Positions 1-8,328 of a stretch of DNA of 64,000 bases are shown here, piece after piece. Below the pieces are notes generated by a model. The model did not search any database. It was not told the origin of the DNA and saw nothing but the letters and a program-made list of their open reading frames with translations. The translations under genes and the position numbers were made by a program. Each line of letters begins with the position of its first letter. The stretch's first letter is position 1. This DNA is from Ketobacter sp964016105 (GTDB lineage Bacteria; Pseudomonadota; Gammaproteobacteria; Pseudomonadales; Ketobacteraceae): positions 1 through 64,000 of the forward strand of contig CAXHEX010000002.1 in the NCBI GenBank assembly GCA_964016105.1, in the 5' to 3' direction.

Positions 1-962
1 ATATCCCCAACAGCCGCAATGGAAGCAGTCGTAAAACCCTGCGAACCGAAGATGGTCAGTTTGAGCTGGACGCGCCTCGTGACCGTAACGGCAGCTTTGA
101 ACCTAAGCCGGTGAAGAAAGGGCAAACCCGGTTTACCTCGATGGACGACAAAATCCTTTTACTGTATGCCCAAGGTATGACCACGCATGAGATCGTCAAA
201 ACCTTTAAGGAGTTATACGGAGCAGACGCTTCACCCAGCTTAATTTCTAAAGTCACCGAAGCGGTTATTGATGAGGTAATTGAATGGCAGTCTCGACCAT
301 TGGACCCGGTTTACCCTATTGTTTACTTGGACTGTATTGTACTGAAAATCCGGCAAGACAAGCAGGTTATCAATAAGTCGATCTACCTTGCTCTGGGAGT
401 CAACATGGATGGCCACAAAGACTTGCTAGGCAAGCGGCTGTCCGAAAACGAAGGCGCTAAGTTCTGGCTGAATGTTTTAACGGAACTCCAAAACCGAGGG
501 GTGAAAGATATTCTGATTGCCTGTGTGGATGGCCTTAAGGGCTTCCCGCCATCAATACCGCGTTTCCAGAAACTCAAATACAACTTTGTATCGTTCATAT
601 GGTGCGTAACTCAGTGAAATATGTGCCTTGGAAGGACTATAAACCCGTCACAGCAAATTTAAAGCGAATTTACCAAGCAACGACAGAGGAGCAAGCATTG
701 CTTGCCCTCGCGGAGTTCTCAGCGAAATGCGATGACAATTATCCTCAGATAAGTCGATCATGGCAGGCTCATTGGGACAATCTAAATACGCTATTCGCCT
801 ACCCTGAAGACATACGTAGAGCGATATACACCACCAACGCTATTGAATCACTGAACAGTGTCATTCGGAAGGCTACGAAGAAGCGTAAAGTGTTTCCAAC
901 CGAGGATTCTGCGAAGAAGGTGGTATATCTCGCTATACGACAAGCTTCTGAAAAATGGACGA
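1..962 (+). pseudogene. IS256-family transposase, truncated and frameshifted
   Basis: DDE transposase of the IS256 (MULE-like) type. The reading frame is open from the first bases of the window, so the gene starts upstream. Typical IS256 segments are visible: the DGQFELDAPRDRNGSFEP region, LPNVYLDC-like 'YLDCIVLKIR', 'GAKFWLNVLTELQNRGVKDILIACVDGLKGFP', and after a frame change 'MVRNSVKYVPWKDYK' and 'YTTNAIESLNSVIRKATKKRKVFPTEDSA'. The frame shifts near 545-555, where about four bases expected between the GFP codons and the following Ala codon are missing. Homology stops at about 962, right after a Lys-Trp-Thr, so the C-terminal ~40 residues and the right terminal repeat are gone. This is a dead copy. 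Confidence 0.88.
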
Positions 963-1103
963 TACATTCATGTTTAGCTATCCTTGCCATAGCGGCTTTA
1001 ACCATGGGCAGTTACACAGTTTTATCTACAGTCTTGAGTTTTTGGTCGGTCTTTACGATTGGCTACTTGGAGCAATGTACCAAGTAGCCCTATATGTATC
1101 GTC
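958..1103. repeat. 146-bp segment bounded by a 10-bp inverted repeat
   Basis: GACGATACAT at 958-967 is matched by its exact reverse complement at 1094-1103. The left arm coincides with the point where IS256 transposase homology ends. The interior has no convincing gene and holds the hairpin at 1061-1089. It could be a small inserted element or a chance repeat. Confidence 0.3.
1061..1089 (-). terminator. putative terminator hairpin after the acyl-CoA dehydrogenase
   Basis: Perfect 10-bp inverted repeat GGCTACTTGG (1061-1070) / CCAAGTAGCC (1080-1089) with a 9-nt loop, 19 bp past the stop of the minus-strand gene ending at 1108. There is no clear U tract, so termination strength is uncertain. 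Confidence 0.45.
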
Positions 1104-1107
1104 GAAA

Positions 1108-2280
1108 TTATATAGAACGGGAAATCAGTTCTTTCATGATTTCATTGGTGCCGCCGTAAATGCGATTTGCGCGAGTGTCGATGTAGGCCCTTGCGATTGG
1201 GTACTCAAGCATATAACCATAGCCCCCATGTAGCTGAACACATTCGTCCACTACTTTACTTACTAAATCAGAAACCCAGTATTTAGCAGCACAAGCAGCT
1301 TCTATAGATAGCTCCCCTTTCAATACTTGCTCAATGCATCGGTCTACAAATACTCTAGCGATCTGGACTTCTGAACGCATTTCAGCAAGCTTAAATCGTG
1401 TATTTTGGAATGCTGCTACTGGCTTACCGAATGCCTTACGCTCTTTGACATAATCAACGGTAGTTGCCAATGCAAATTCAGCTGCGGACGCACAAAAAAC
1501 TGCAATCATCATGCGTTCCCAGGCAAGCTCCTTCATCAGCATGATAAATCCCATTCCCTCAGCACCTAACATATTGGATTTCGGAATGCGTACATTGTTA
1601 AAGAATAATTCGCAGGTATCTTGCCCCTTCATCCCTACTTTTTTGAGCGGTTGCCCTTTTGTGAACCCTTCGCGATCAGACTCAACGATAAACAGAGAAA
1701 CATTCCCCGCTCCTCCCTTGACGTCTCCAGATTTTGCAACTACCACAACAACATCACATAAATATCCATTGGTGATAAAAATCTTGGAACCATTGAGAAC
1801 ATATTCGTCTCCCTCTTCTACCGCAGTCGTACGAACTGCTTGGAGATCAGACCCGGTTCCGGGTTCTGTCATGGCGATTGCGCCAACTGCTTCTCCGGTC
1901 ACCATCTTAGGTATCCAAGTCTTCTTTTGCTGTTCTGAACCAAAATTATTAATATAGTTAGCCACGATATCCGAATGCAAAGAGAATCCAGAGGCAGAAT
2001 CCCCTACCCTAGCCTGCTCCTCCATAAGAATAACACTAAACAGCCGGTCAACACCTGCTCCACCGTATGCCTCTGGCATCGTAGGACATAACAGACCTAA
2101 CTCCCCAGCTTTGTTCCACAATTCTCGATCAATGTGTTGTTGCTGCTCCCATTTTTCGTGATACGGGGCAATTTCTGTTTCAAAAAATCGCCTCACAGTG
2201 GCTCGAAAAGCTTCGTGATCTTCATTAAAAAGCGTTCTCGGCATCATAGGGGTAATTGCATTTGGGCTATTAAAAGACAT
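1108..2280 (-). CDS. acyl-CoA dehydrogenase, long-chain (LCAD)-like
   Basis: FAD-dependent dehydrogenation of an acyl-CoA to the trans-2-enoyl-CoA, electrons passing to ETF. The 390-aa length fits the family. It has the N-terminal helical domain, the flavin/substrate middle domain (AMTEPGTGSD, ITNG) and the C-terminal helical domain ending in an LCAD-like YGGTNEIMKELISRSI. The usual MCAD-type catalytic Glu position near the C-terminus is Gly (YGGT), while a Glu sits in the helix-G motif WERMMIA (residue ~255). That is where LCAD and isovaleryl-CoA dehydrogenase carry their base, so the enzyme should be active. The start is the ATG at 2280 because GGAG lies 6 bases upstream; a TTG twelve bases further out overlaps that site. 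A strong hairpin with a U run lies just upstream. The true substrate is not readable. Confidence 0.9.
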   Translation of the reverse strand: MSFNSPNAITPMMPRTLFNEDHEAFRATVRRFFETEIAPYHEKWEQQQHIDRELWNKAGELGLLCPTMPEAYGGAGVDRLFSVILMEEQARVGDSASGFSLHSDIVANYINNFGSEQQKKTWIPKMVTGEAVGAIAMTEPGTGSDLQAVRTTAVEEGDEYVLNGSKIFITNGYLCDVVVVVAKSGDVKGGAGNVSLFIVESDREGFTKGQPLKKVGMKGQDTCELFFNNVRIPKSNMLGAEGMGFIMLMKELAWERMMIAVFCASAAEFALATTVDYVKERKAFGKPVAAFQNTRFKLAEMRSEVQIARVFVDRCIEQVLKGELSIEAACAAKYWVSDLVSKVVDECVQLHGGYGYMLEYPIARAYIDTRANRIYGGTNEIMKELISRSI

Positions 2281-2305
2281 TTCGGTCTCCAATGATTACG
2301 GTCAT

Positions 2306-2341
2306 AAAAAAACTCGCTTGCAGTAACGGCCTGCAAGCGAG
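2306..2341 (-). terminator. intrinsic terminator (possible attenuator) between the PF10118 gene and the acyl-CoA dehydrogenase
   Basis: Perfect 11-bp stem CTCGCTTGCAG/CTGCAAGCGAG (2313-2323 and 2331-2341) with a 7-nt loop. On the minus strand it is followed by a run of seven U. It lies 26 bp before the start of the downstream dehydrogenase, so it either ends the upstream transcript or limits read-through into the dehydrogenase. Confidence 0.75.
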
Positions 2342-2422
2342 AAATCGTTGTTAAAGTTGAATTTTTTGATAGCGCTATCGACGTTTTTTCTAGGTTTTCA
2401 TGATGGTATAATTGGGGAGGTC

Positions 2423-3316
2423 TTATGTGGTGATAGCGTCTCTATTTCCCCACACGCTCACCAGCGATCCTTCTTCGCCAAACAATTTCTCCTTCCATTT
2501 TTTTTCTAACTCTTTCGTGTTGTGTTTATTGGGATGGAAGCTTTTAGCTGAATACAGGGGCATTTTGGGGAGTATTCTTCGTACAAAGCCACGTTTTCCT
2601 AATAACAAATGAAGGCCTTTACTAACATCTTTGACATCCATCAGTTTTCCTTCTCTGGCAACCAAGTAAAGCCAACTGATGATTGCGGGTGGTACAATAG
2701 CGCCAGCCACATAGAAAGATGCTAGCAAACGAAGATTTTTACTGTTGCCCACCAATTCTTGGACATCGTAGGCTACTGCTTTGTGCTCAAGTTCCTCTAA
2801 CGCGTGCCACTGCCACATTGGTAGAAATTCAGGATCAAATTTGCTGGTAAATGCTTCGTCTGTTAATAACTCTTCCGCCAACAATGCCGTAAAATGCTCC
2901 ATTAATGTTGTACATGCCAGTTGCTGTTTCGGTGGTAACTTTTCAAGCAACCACAACCCAGCTTTAACCGCTTTTTCTGGTGTTTTTGTATCGATGCCTT
3001 GTTCTTGTAAAAAACTATTCAACCGTTGATGTTCTCTGCCGTGGATGGCTTCCTGACCAATAAAACCTGAGATAGCTGCTTTGAGCTCAGGGTCAGTGAC
3101 GTGATCACGATAATATCTAACAGACTCCACAAAAAAATCTTCACCAGGAGGGAAAAATGCCGATAGCATAGCTAGGAACAGCGTGGCTGTCGCATTGTCA
3201 TGAACTAGATACCTTTTCTGGTTATTCGGCATCAAAAAGTTAACATGCCTCGGGGGAATGCCAACCTTAGCGCCCGCTAAACGTTGTTTCTTCAAGGGCT
3301 TTACTTGGGATGTCAT
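2423..3316 (-). CDS. PF10118 family protein, copy A ('metal-dependent hydrolase'; likely di-iron fold)
   Basis: Member of the uncharacterised PF10118/UCP07580 family; no reaction is established. 297 aa from the ATG at 3316, chosen because AGAGG lies about 9 bases upstream; the longer frame starts inside the operator region. Conserved positions are E59 (PPGEDFF), E89-x-x-H92 plus H96 (QEAIHGREH), E140 (MEHFTA) and E175-x-x-H178 (WHALEELEH). This E/ExxH/E/ExxH order is the di-iron four-helix (ferritin-like) ligand pattern. A hydrophobic stretch at about 200-225 suggests membrane association. It has a basic tail unlike the other three copies in this window (7425, 9353, 14778). Transcription diverges from the AraC-type gene at 3436, with ATGTNACAT boxes in between. 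Confidence 0.8.
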   Translation of the reverse strand: MTSQVKPLKKQRLAGAKVGIPPRHVNFLMPNNQKRYLVHDNATATLFLAMLSAFFPPGEDFFVESVRYYRDHVTDPELKAAISGFIGQEAIHGREHQRLNSFLQEQGIDTKTPEKAVKAGLWLLEKLPPKQQLACTTLMEHFTALLAEELLTDEAFTSKFDPEFLPMWQWHALEELEHKAVAYDVQELVGNSKNLRLLASFYVAGAIVPPAIISWLYLVAREGKLMDVKDVSKGLHLLLGKRGFVRRILPKMPLYSAKSFHPNKHNTKELEKKWKEKLFGEEGSLVSVWGNRDAITT

Positions 3317-3334
3317 AGTTGCTGACCTCTGCAC

Positions 3335-3358
3335 ATGTGACACTGCATAATGTAACAT
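3335..3358. promoter_or_regulatory. two ATGTNACAT boxes, 15 bp apart
   Basis: ATGTGACAC (3335-3343) and ATGTAACAT (3350-3358) start exactly 15 bp apart in the divergent promoter region between the PF10118 gene and the AraC-type regulator. The same box recurs at 3389, 7246, 7261, 9257, 9272, 9287 and (one mismatch) 12073. Likely operator; the binding protein is unknown. Confidence 0.55.
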
Positions 3359-3388
3359 TAATAATGGAACTAATTATCCAAGTCTGCT

Positions 3389-3397
3389 ATGTTACAT
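3389..3397. promoter_or_regulatory. single ATGTTACAT box before the AraC-type regulator
   Basis: Exact ATGTTACAT, 38 bp upstream of the regulator's start codon, 39 bp from the preceding box and therefore not on the 15-bp phase. It could give autoregulation. Confidence 0.45.
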
Positions 3398-3435
3398 GGG
3401 CTCGAATATTTGTGAATTTAGCTCAGGGAGTTTGT

Positions 3436-4440
3436 ATGAGTTTGGAGCTAGAGCCGTTTATTCCTGGTCGTTATCTATTGCAGGCTTTGGCATCAGGTTT
3501 TCTAAGAGAAGATAGTGAAAGTCGGGTAAATCATTTCTTAGAAAGTCGAGGCCTCACCCTTCAAGATCTAGAAGAATCTTCGTCCCGCTTCCCGGTGAGC
3601 TGGATATCGCAATTAGTGCCTAAAAGCAGTGGTGTGTCTCCTCAGATTTTAGCGCTTAGATTCGGTAATATGGTACGGTTAACCTCTCAAGGTGATCTGA
3701 GTTTGGTATTGATGACTTCTTCGAGCGTGAGAGAATCCTTGGATGCAGCGCGTTATCTACGCTTGCATAGCAACACCCTGGCTATCGATTTCCACGAAGA
3801 CCACTCTGCTGGCGTATTACAGCTCGATATAGACTCAGGCAGTACGTTCACTGATGAAATTATTCTGTTCTATTCCTTTGCTGCTATCAGGCGATTAATG
3901 TCCATCCTCACCGCACAGGCGCCCCTTTGTGAGGTGAAATTAACCTGTGATGAGCCCACTGATTTTGATCGAATGGAACTAGAGGATGTAGGCCACTGGT
4001 CGTTTAATCAACCTATGAATTGCCTGGAAATCGAAAGATCCTTTTTAGATACGCCAGGAATATTTGGAGATCCTGTCGAGCATGCATTAGCGGTACGTGC
4101 CTGCGAAAAAGCATTGGCAGAAGACAGTCATGAGCATTCGCTACTAGCGGCTATACGCAATTTAATGATGAATGAGGGAGTATGGGAGCAAGACATTGTG
4201 GCCGAGCGCTTACATCTATCGAAAAGCACGCTCAAACGACGACTATCTCAACGAGGCCTAACTTTTTCTGATTTGCAAATGAGTATTCGCCAAAAACTAG
4301 CTATTCAATTGTTGACGACCACCGATGAGCCTTTACAACTGATTGCTGAACGATTGGGTTATAGTGATCAAAGTAACTTTTCCCACGCATTTAAAAAATG
4401 GTTTAACGTGTCTCCACGTGAATTTAAAAACTCAAATTAA
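3436..4440 (+). CDS. AraC-family transcriptional regulator, VirS/OruR-like
   Basis: 334-aa regulator with an N-terminal arabinose-binding-like ligand domain (about residues 15-200) and a C-terminal double helix-turn-helix (about 235-332). The latter has the AraC signature 'ERLGYSDQSNFSHAFKKWFNVSPREF' region at the end. The length matches the VirS/OruR group. The start is the ATG at 3436 because GGGAG lies 5 bases upstream; the open frame extends back to 3319 across the operator boxes and is not credible there. It diverges from PF10118 copy A. By analogy with VirS beside the mymA operon of Mycobacterium, it is a candidate activator of the monooxygenase/hydrolase genes nearby; this is inference from gene content. 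Confidence 0.88.
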   Translation: MSLELEPFIPGRYLLQALASGFLREDSESRVNHFLESRGLTLQDLEESSSRFPVSWISQLVPKSSGVSPQILALRFGNMVRLTSQGDLSLVLMTSSSVRESLDAARYLRLHSNTLAIDFHEDHSAGVLQLDIDSGSTFTDEIILFYSFAAIRRLMSILTAQAPLCEVKLTCDEPTDFDRMELEDVGHWSFNQPMNCLEIERSFLDTPGIFGDPVEHALAVRACEKALAEDSHEHSLLAAIRNLMMNEGVWEQDIVAERLHLSKSTLKRRLSQRGLTFSDLQMSIRQKLAIQLLTTTDEPLQLIAERLGYSDQSNFSHAFKKWFNVSPREFKNSN

Positions 4441-4488
4441 AATTTTATTACCCCTCCAATAACACATTATGATCGGCGGGTTCGAGCG

Positions 4489-5358
4489 TTAGTCTTCGAG
4501 CTTGGTATCGTCAAATTGGTCTTTTGAGAAAATAGTGGAGAGCTTATCGGCCAGAAATGTGTTGGCCGCTTCACCCATAGCTCTGGCCAATTCAGCGATC
4601 ACGGCTTTTTCAGCGAGTGGGCGTAACTCCCAAACCAAGCCGGTTAACTCTGGGAGCACTTCGCGAGGAGGTATATTGGATTCTCCATACGGTTCAAGAA
4701 TATGCGCAGATACCAGCTTGACGAAATCGTTAGCCACTTGCTGAACGTTGGCTTGGGTTCTTTCCAGAATATCGAGTAAGTGACTAAGCGGAAGGCCTTT
4801 AGATGTCAGCACTTGTGCAACTTCTAACAGTTTCATGCTGTTGACACGTACTTCCTTCCCTTCGATAGAAAATACCCCAAGCTCTTGTGCTTTAATGATC
4901 ACATGTGCGTCTACATTGTCCGGGAACATGTCATAAAGTTCTGCAATGGAAATGTATTGCGGTTCCTCGGCACTCCAGGGACTCGTTAAGGCGGATTCAA
5001 CCCCTAAGAATTCGTCCAGTCCCAATCCTTGTTCAAGGCCGTTTAACAGCTCTCTGATCGCATTGACGGCGAATCCTCGCTCGATTAGACTTCCGATAAG
5101 CTTCAAGCGGGAAAGGTGGCGATGAGAATAGTAACCTTTTCGACCTTGCAGTCTAGGCGCTGCTAATAGACCTTTGTCCTGGTAGTTGCGAATGGTGCGA
5201 ACTGTGGTTTCAGCAGCATTGGCTAACTGGTCGACGGTATATTCTTTGGTGCTATCAAGTTCTTCACCCGCGGGGGTTCCGGTACCCTGCCCATCATTAA
5301 TCGATGTACGAATTACCTTGAGTAGTTGTTCCATATTCGCACTAGCGGGTTTACCCAT
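4489..5358 (-). CDS. MerR-type regulator with a long ligand domain (copy 1)
   Basis: 289 aa. A MerR winged helix-turn-helix lies at about residues 38-105 (YTVDQLANAAETTVRTIRNYQ, GYYSHRHLSRLKLI). It follows a ~35-residue N-terminal extension and precedes a ~180-residue C-terminal part. No cysteine pattern for metal binding is present, so the inducer is probably organic. GGGAG lies 6 bases before the ATG. It is convergent with the AraC-type gene and separated from it by 48 bp. A close paralogue with a frameshift lies at 8329-9179. Both sit beside PF10118 genes, which suggests that this family regulates them. The effector is unknown. Confidence 0.85.
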   Translation of the reverse strand: MGKPASANMEQLLKVIRTSINDGQGTGTPAGEELDSTKEYTVDQLANAAETTVRTIRNYQDKGLLAAPRLQGRKGYYSHRHLSRLKLIGSLIERGFAVNAIRELLNGLEQGLGLDEFLGVESALTSPWSAEEPQYISIAELYDMFPDNVDAHVIIKAQELGVFSIEGKEVRVNSMKLLEVAQVLTSKGLPLSHLLDILERTQANVQQVANDFVKLVSAHILEPYGESNIPPREVLPELTGLVWELRPLAEKAVIAELARAMGEAANTFLADKLSTIFSKDQFDDTKLED

Positions 5359-5384
5359 TCTTTACTCCCTGATCTAAACAGATG

Positions 5385-5408
5385 ATGTCTGGCGTGGTCA
5401 TGTATCAT
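5385..5408. promoter_or_regulatory. degenerate ATGT boxes at 15-bp spacing upstream of MerR copy 1
   Basis: ATGTCTGGC (5385) and ATGTATCAT (5400) keep the 15-bp phase but match the ATGTNACAT consensus poorly. A third weak match (ACGTAGCAC) begins at 5415. The rest of the 5409-5577 gap is AT-rich with no gene that can be supported. Confidence 0.25.
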
Positions 5409-5577
5409 CAATTAACGTAGCACGGCGAAGCGTCTCATGTTCTATGAGTTTATTATATTCGTTTTGGCAGGCTTATGACAGCCAGGAGGCAGCATAAGCT
5501 GCAGGTTGTGGCTTCTTGGGATGTATTAGCCTTGAATATGGCATCACTTAGAATTTAAATTGGTACTATTGAGAAAG

Positions 5578-5611
5578 GAAGGTGGATGGCCATAGGTTGG
5601 TTTCCACCTTC
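5578..5611 (-). terminator. putative terminator after the monooxygenase
   Basis: Stem GAAGGTGGA (5578-5586) / TCCACCTTC (5603-5611), extendable with a bulge, 26 bp past the minus-strand stop at 5637. There is no long U run, so this is a weak call. Confidence 0.4.
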
Positions 5612-5636
5612 TTTCACTGAGATAGCTTGCCTAGCG

Positions 5637-7118
5637 TTAGACTAAGCTTAGTTCGGCTACCTTGCTGTGCTTACCAATAAAGCGCAAGTTACCATCATTT
5701 AGCGGACTGTAACGTATTGTTTTTATGTCATGGAAATAGTTTTGCACTACTTTCCACGGGCCGTTATTACCCTGGCGAGGTAGTTTGTCTTTTGCCCGCA
5801 TGACATAACCAGATTGCAAATCCAGAAAAGGGGCGTCTGACGCATCTTGTGCACTTGGTTCTGGGACACAATAAGCTATTTTTTTCTTGTCCATGTATTT
5901 GATCAGGCGGCAGCAATATTCGGCGATAATGTCTGCCTTAAGCGTCCAAGATGAATTTGTGTAGCCGAAAGTCATTGAAAAGTTGGGCATCCCACTGATC
6001 ATGGCACCTTTATAGGTCAAGCCGTCGCTGATTTTAACCGGGTTACCATCAACGGTAGGTTTAATATCGCCAAAAATCATCAAATCCAAACCCGTTGCAG
6101 TCACCACCATATCGGCTTCAAGCTCTTTTCCTGAAGTTAATCTGATGCCGTTTTCCGTAAACGCTTCAATATGATCGGTCACCACCGAGCCTTTACCTTG
6201 CTTTAACGTTTTGAACAAATCCCCATCAGGTACCGCGCACAGTCGTTCATCCCAAGGGTTGTACTTCGGCCTAAAGTGAGTCATATCGAATTGGTCACCC
6301 AACTGACGTTTGGCAGCAGTGAGCAGCGCCCTTCTAACGATCCTCGGGCGCTTTTTGGAAAGCTCATACACGCCTCTCTGGATACCGACATTTCTTACTC
6401 TAGCCATTTGATAAACGATTTTTTCTGGGAGGAACTTTCTTAGCGCAATTGAGATATGATCTTTTTCGGGAACGGTTGCTACATAGGAGGGTGATCGTTG
6501 TAGCATGGTAACATGCATTGCTTGGTCCGCCATAGATGGCAACAACGTCACAGCCGTTGCGCCGCTGCCAATAATGACAACTCTCTTATTGCTGTAGTTG
6601 ATAGAATCATCCCATTTCTGAGGATGCACCACTTCACCTTTAAACTGTTCAATACCAGGGAACTTAGGTGTATATCCAGCATCGTAGTTATAATACCCTG
6701 TACAGCCCATTAAAAATGAGCAAGTAAAAGTATTCGTAGTTTGGGACTTCTCACAAAGTGCAGTCACCGTCCATTGAGCGTCCTGACTACACCAATTTAC
6801 CGCCGTTACTTTCAAGCCATAGTTGATATGATCCGTAATCGAATATTCATCTGCCGTCTCTTTGATGTAATTAAGGATCGATTGGCCATCCGCAATGCTT
6901 TTATCTTGAGTCCAAGGTTTGAAGTTGTAGCCTAGCGTAAACATATCTGAGTCAGAGCGAATTCCAGGATACTTAAACAGATCCCAGGTTCCACCCATGG
7001 AGGTTCGTCTTTCGATGATCGCAAATGTTTTGCCAGGACATTCTCTGCGAAGGTGTGCTGCTGCTCCAATTCCTGATAGCCCTGCGCCAATGATGAGTAC
7101 ATCTACGTGTTGGGTCAT
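5637..7118 (-). CDS. Baeyer-Villiger flavin monooxygenase, EthA/MymA-like
   Basis: 493-aa class B flavoprotein monooxygenase using FAD and NADPH to insert oxygen next to a ketone or oxidise a heteroatom. The FAD Rossmann motif GAGLSG is at 11-16, and the Baeyer-Villiger fingerprint FxGxxxHxxxW is intact at 159-169 (FKGEVVHPQKW). The NADPH Rossmann motif GSGATA is at 184-189. Segments such as MGGTWDLFKYPGIRSDSDM, CTGYYNYD, YNPWDERLC and the GYTNSSWTLKAD region strongly recall mycobacterial EthA (about 489 aa). AGGAGG lies 7-8 bases before the ATG, so expression is probably strong. It diverges from PF10118 copy B, and two ATGTTACAT boxes lie between them. The natural substrate is unknown; a long-chain or cyclic ketone derived from a lipid is plausible. 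Confidence 0.9.
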   Translation of the reverse strand: MTQHVDVLIIGAGLSGIGAAAHLRRECPGKTFAIIERRTSMGGTWDLFKYPGIRSDSDMFTLGYNFKPWTQDKSIADGQSILNYIKETADEYSITDHINYGLKVTAVNWCSQDAQWTVTALCEKSQTTNTFTCSFLMGCTGYYNYDAGYTPKFPGIEQFKGEVVHPQKWDDSINYSNKRVVIIGSGATAVTLLPSMADQAMHVTMLQRSPSYVATVPEKDHISIALRKFLPEKIVYQMARVRNVGIQRGVYELSKKRPRIVRRALLTAAKRQLGDQFDMTHFRPKYNPWDERLCAVPDGDLFKTLKQGKGSVVTDHIEAFTENGIRLTSGKELEADMVVTATGLDLMIFGDIKPTVDGNPVKISDGLTYKGAMISGMPNFSMTFGYTNSSWTLKADIIAEYCCRLIKYMDKKKIAYCVPEPSAQDASDAPFLDLQSGYVMRAKDKLPRQGNNGPWKVVQNYFHDIKTIRYSPLNDGNLRFIGKHSKVAELSLV

Positions 7119-7245
7119 TCTTCCCCCCCTCCTAATTTGTCTTGTTGATTTAAGCCATGAACGGGTTTTTACCCTTCAAGCTGCTCGCAAATACGGCATT
7201 TTTTGTATTCAGAATGGAAAAATCCAAAAAAACGTGACAAAATCC

Positions 7246-7269
7246 ATGTTACATCATTGAATGTTACAT
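7246..7269. promoter_or_regulatory. two perfect ATGTTACAT boxes, 15 bp apart
   Basis: ATGTTACAT at 7246-7254 and again at 7261-7269, in the 306-bp divergent region between the Baeyer-Villiger monooxygenase and PF10118 copy B. A weaker ACGTGACAA begins at 7232. The clean duplication at a 15-bp step supports a cooperative operator. The rest of this region is AT-rich non-coding sequence. Confidence 0.6.
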
Positions 7270-7424
7270 GCAATAGGGGTAATAATTAATTTAGCGTTTA
7301 ATTGGATAAATTAATCGAAGTTAATTAGCTGGGTTTATTTAATGGCACCTGGATGAATACATTTTAGGTTGCTAAAAGTGAGTTTGCCCACCCTCTATTG
7401 GATCAATCAAGGCTGACTATAAAT

Positions 7425-8276
7425 ATGAATACAAACAAAGACTCAATGCTTATTCCTATTCGACGAGATCTTAAGTTTAATCTAAATCCTGAAATCGTAA
7501 ATCATTGGCACCATACAGGCGGGCCAATATTCACAGCTTTCCTTAACACTTTTTCTATCGTGTTACCAGTGGGTGAGCGCTTTTTTATTAACAGCGTCCG
7601 TGCTTACCGTGCGCAAGTCAGCGATCCAGATTTAAAAAAGGCAGTGACGGCGTTTATCGGCCAAGAGGCTATGCACGGACGAGAACACGAAGAATACAAC
7701 GAGGCGTTTTTTGCTAAAACCCCTATCGCGCCCAAGTTTGAAAAGTTTGTGGAGAAGATATTATTTACTCTTAACAAGCGCGGTCCCAAAGCACTTGGTT
7801 TAAGCGGCACGATAGCACTTGAACATTTCACCGCATTGCTGGCTGATGGCGTTTTGTCCGAGCCTTTGGTTTCTGAAGGTGCTGATCCACATTACGCTTC
7901 GCTTTGGCGATGGCATTCCTTAGAGGAAACCGAGCACAAAGCCGTGGCTTATGATGTTTGGGAAGTAGTAATGGGTAAAGGGGTTGGAGCGTATAGTTTA
8001 CGAAGCGCTGGATTAGTGGCTGCGACTATTATTTTTTGGGGATTGGTGATTCCTGTCTTTTTAGAGGTTCTAAGAAAAGAAGGTCAGCTAACGAATTGGG
8101 ATGGTTGGAAAAAATTCTATCGCTATACCATGGGCGATATAGGTTTGCTGAGAAGACAAATTGGGAATTATCTCGATTATTTTAGACCTGGTTTTCATCC
8201 ATGGGACCACGATAACAGAGAATACCTCGAGCAGATCGATGAGTTCCTCGCAAAGCAGCAAGCTCTAGCTGCTTAA
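7425..8276 (+). CDS. PF10118 family protein, copy B
   Basis: 283 aa from the ATG at 7425. This start aligns with copy C (both begin MN... and reach xPIRRxLxF after about 10 residues), while the longer frame would start at a TTG without support. The putative di-iron ligands are all present: E51 (PVGERFF), E81xxH84 with H88 (QEAMHGREH), the Glu of LEHFTA and ExxH in WHSLEETEHKAVAYD. A hydrophobic segment near residues 200-220 (AATIIFWGLVIPVFL) suggests membrane contact, and a YFRPGFHPW motif near the C-terminus is shared with copy C. It is divergent from the Baeyer-Villiger monooxygenase and ends at a hairpin shared with the convergent MerR copy 2. The activity is not established for any family member. 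Confidence 0.8.
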   Translation: MNTNKDSMLIPIRRDLKFNLNPEIVNHWHHTGGPIFTAFLNTFSIVLPVGERFFINSVRAYRAQVSDPDLKKAVTAFIGQEAMHGREHEEYNEAFFAKTPIAPKFEKFVEKILFTLNKRGPKALGLSGTIALEHFTALLADGVLSEPLVSEGADPHYASLWRWHSLEETEHKAVAYDVWEVVMGKGVGAYSLRSAGLVAATIIFWGLVIPVFLEVLRKEGQLTNWDGWKKFYRYTMGDIGLLRRQIGNYLDYFRPGFHPWDHDNREYLEQIDEFLAKQQALAA

Positions 8277-8281
8277 AAGAG

Positions 8282-8312
8282 AGGCCCGAACAAGGATCGT
8301 TTGGGCCTTCTT
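8282..8312. terminator. terminator between convergent PF10118 copy B and MerR copy 2
   Basis: Ten-bp stem AGGCCCGAAC/GTTTGGGCCT (8282-8291 and 8299-8308, one G-U pair), followed by TCTTATT on the plus strand. It lies between two convergent genes and could serve both. Confidence 0.65.
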
Positions 8313-8328
8313 ATTCCTAGGTTTTGAT

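Noticed and set aside
955..1233. 92-codon plus-strand frame after the IS256 fragment
   Set aside because: It runs into the antisense of the acyl-CoA dehydrogenase, has no domain and no ribosome site.
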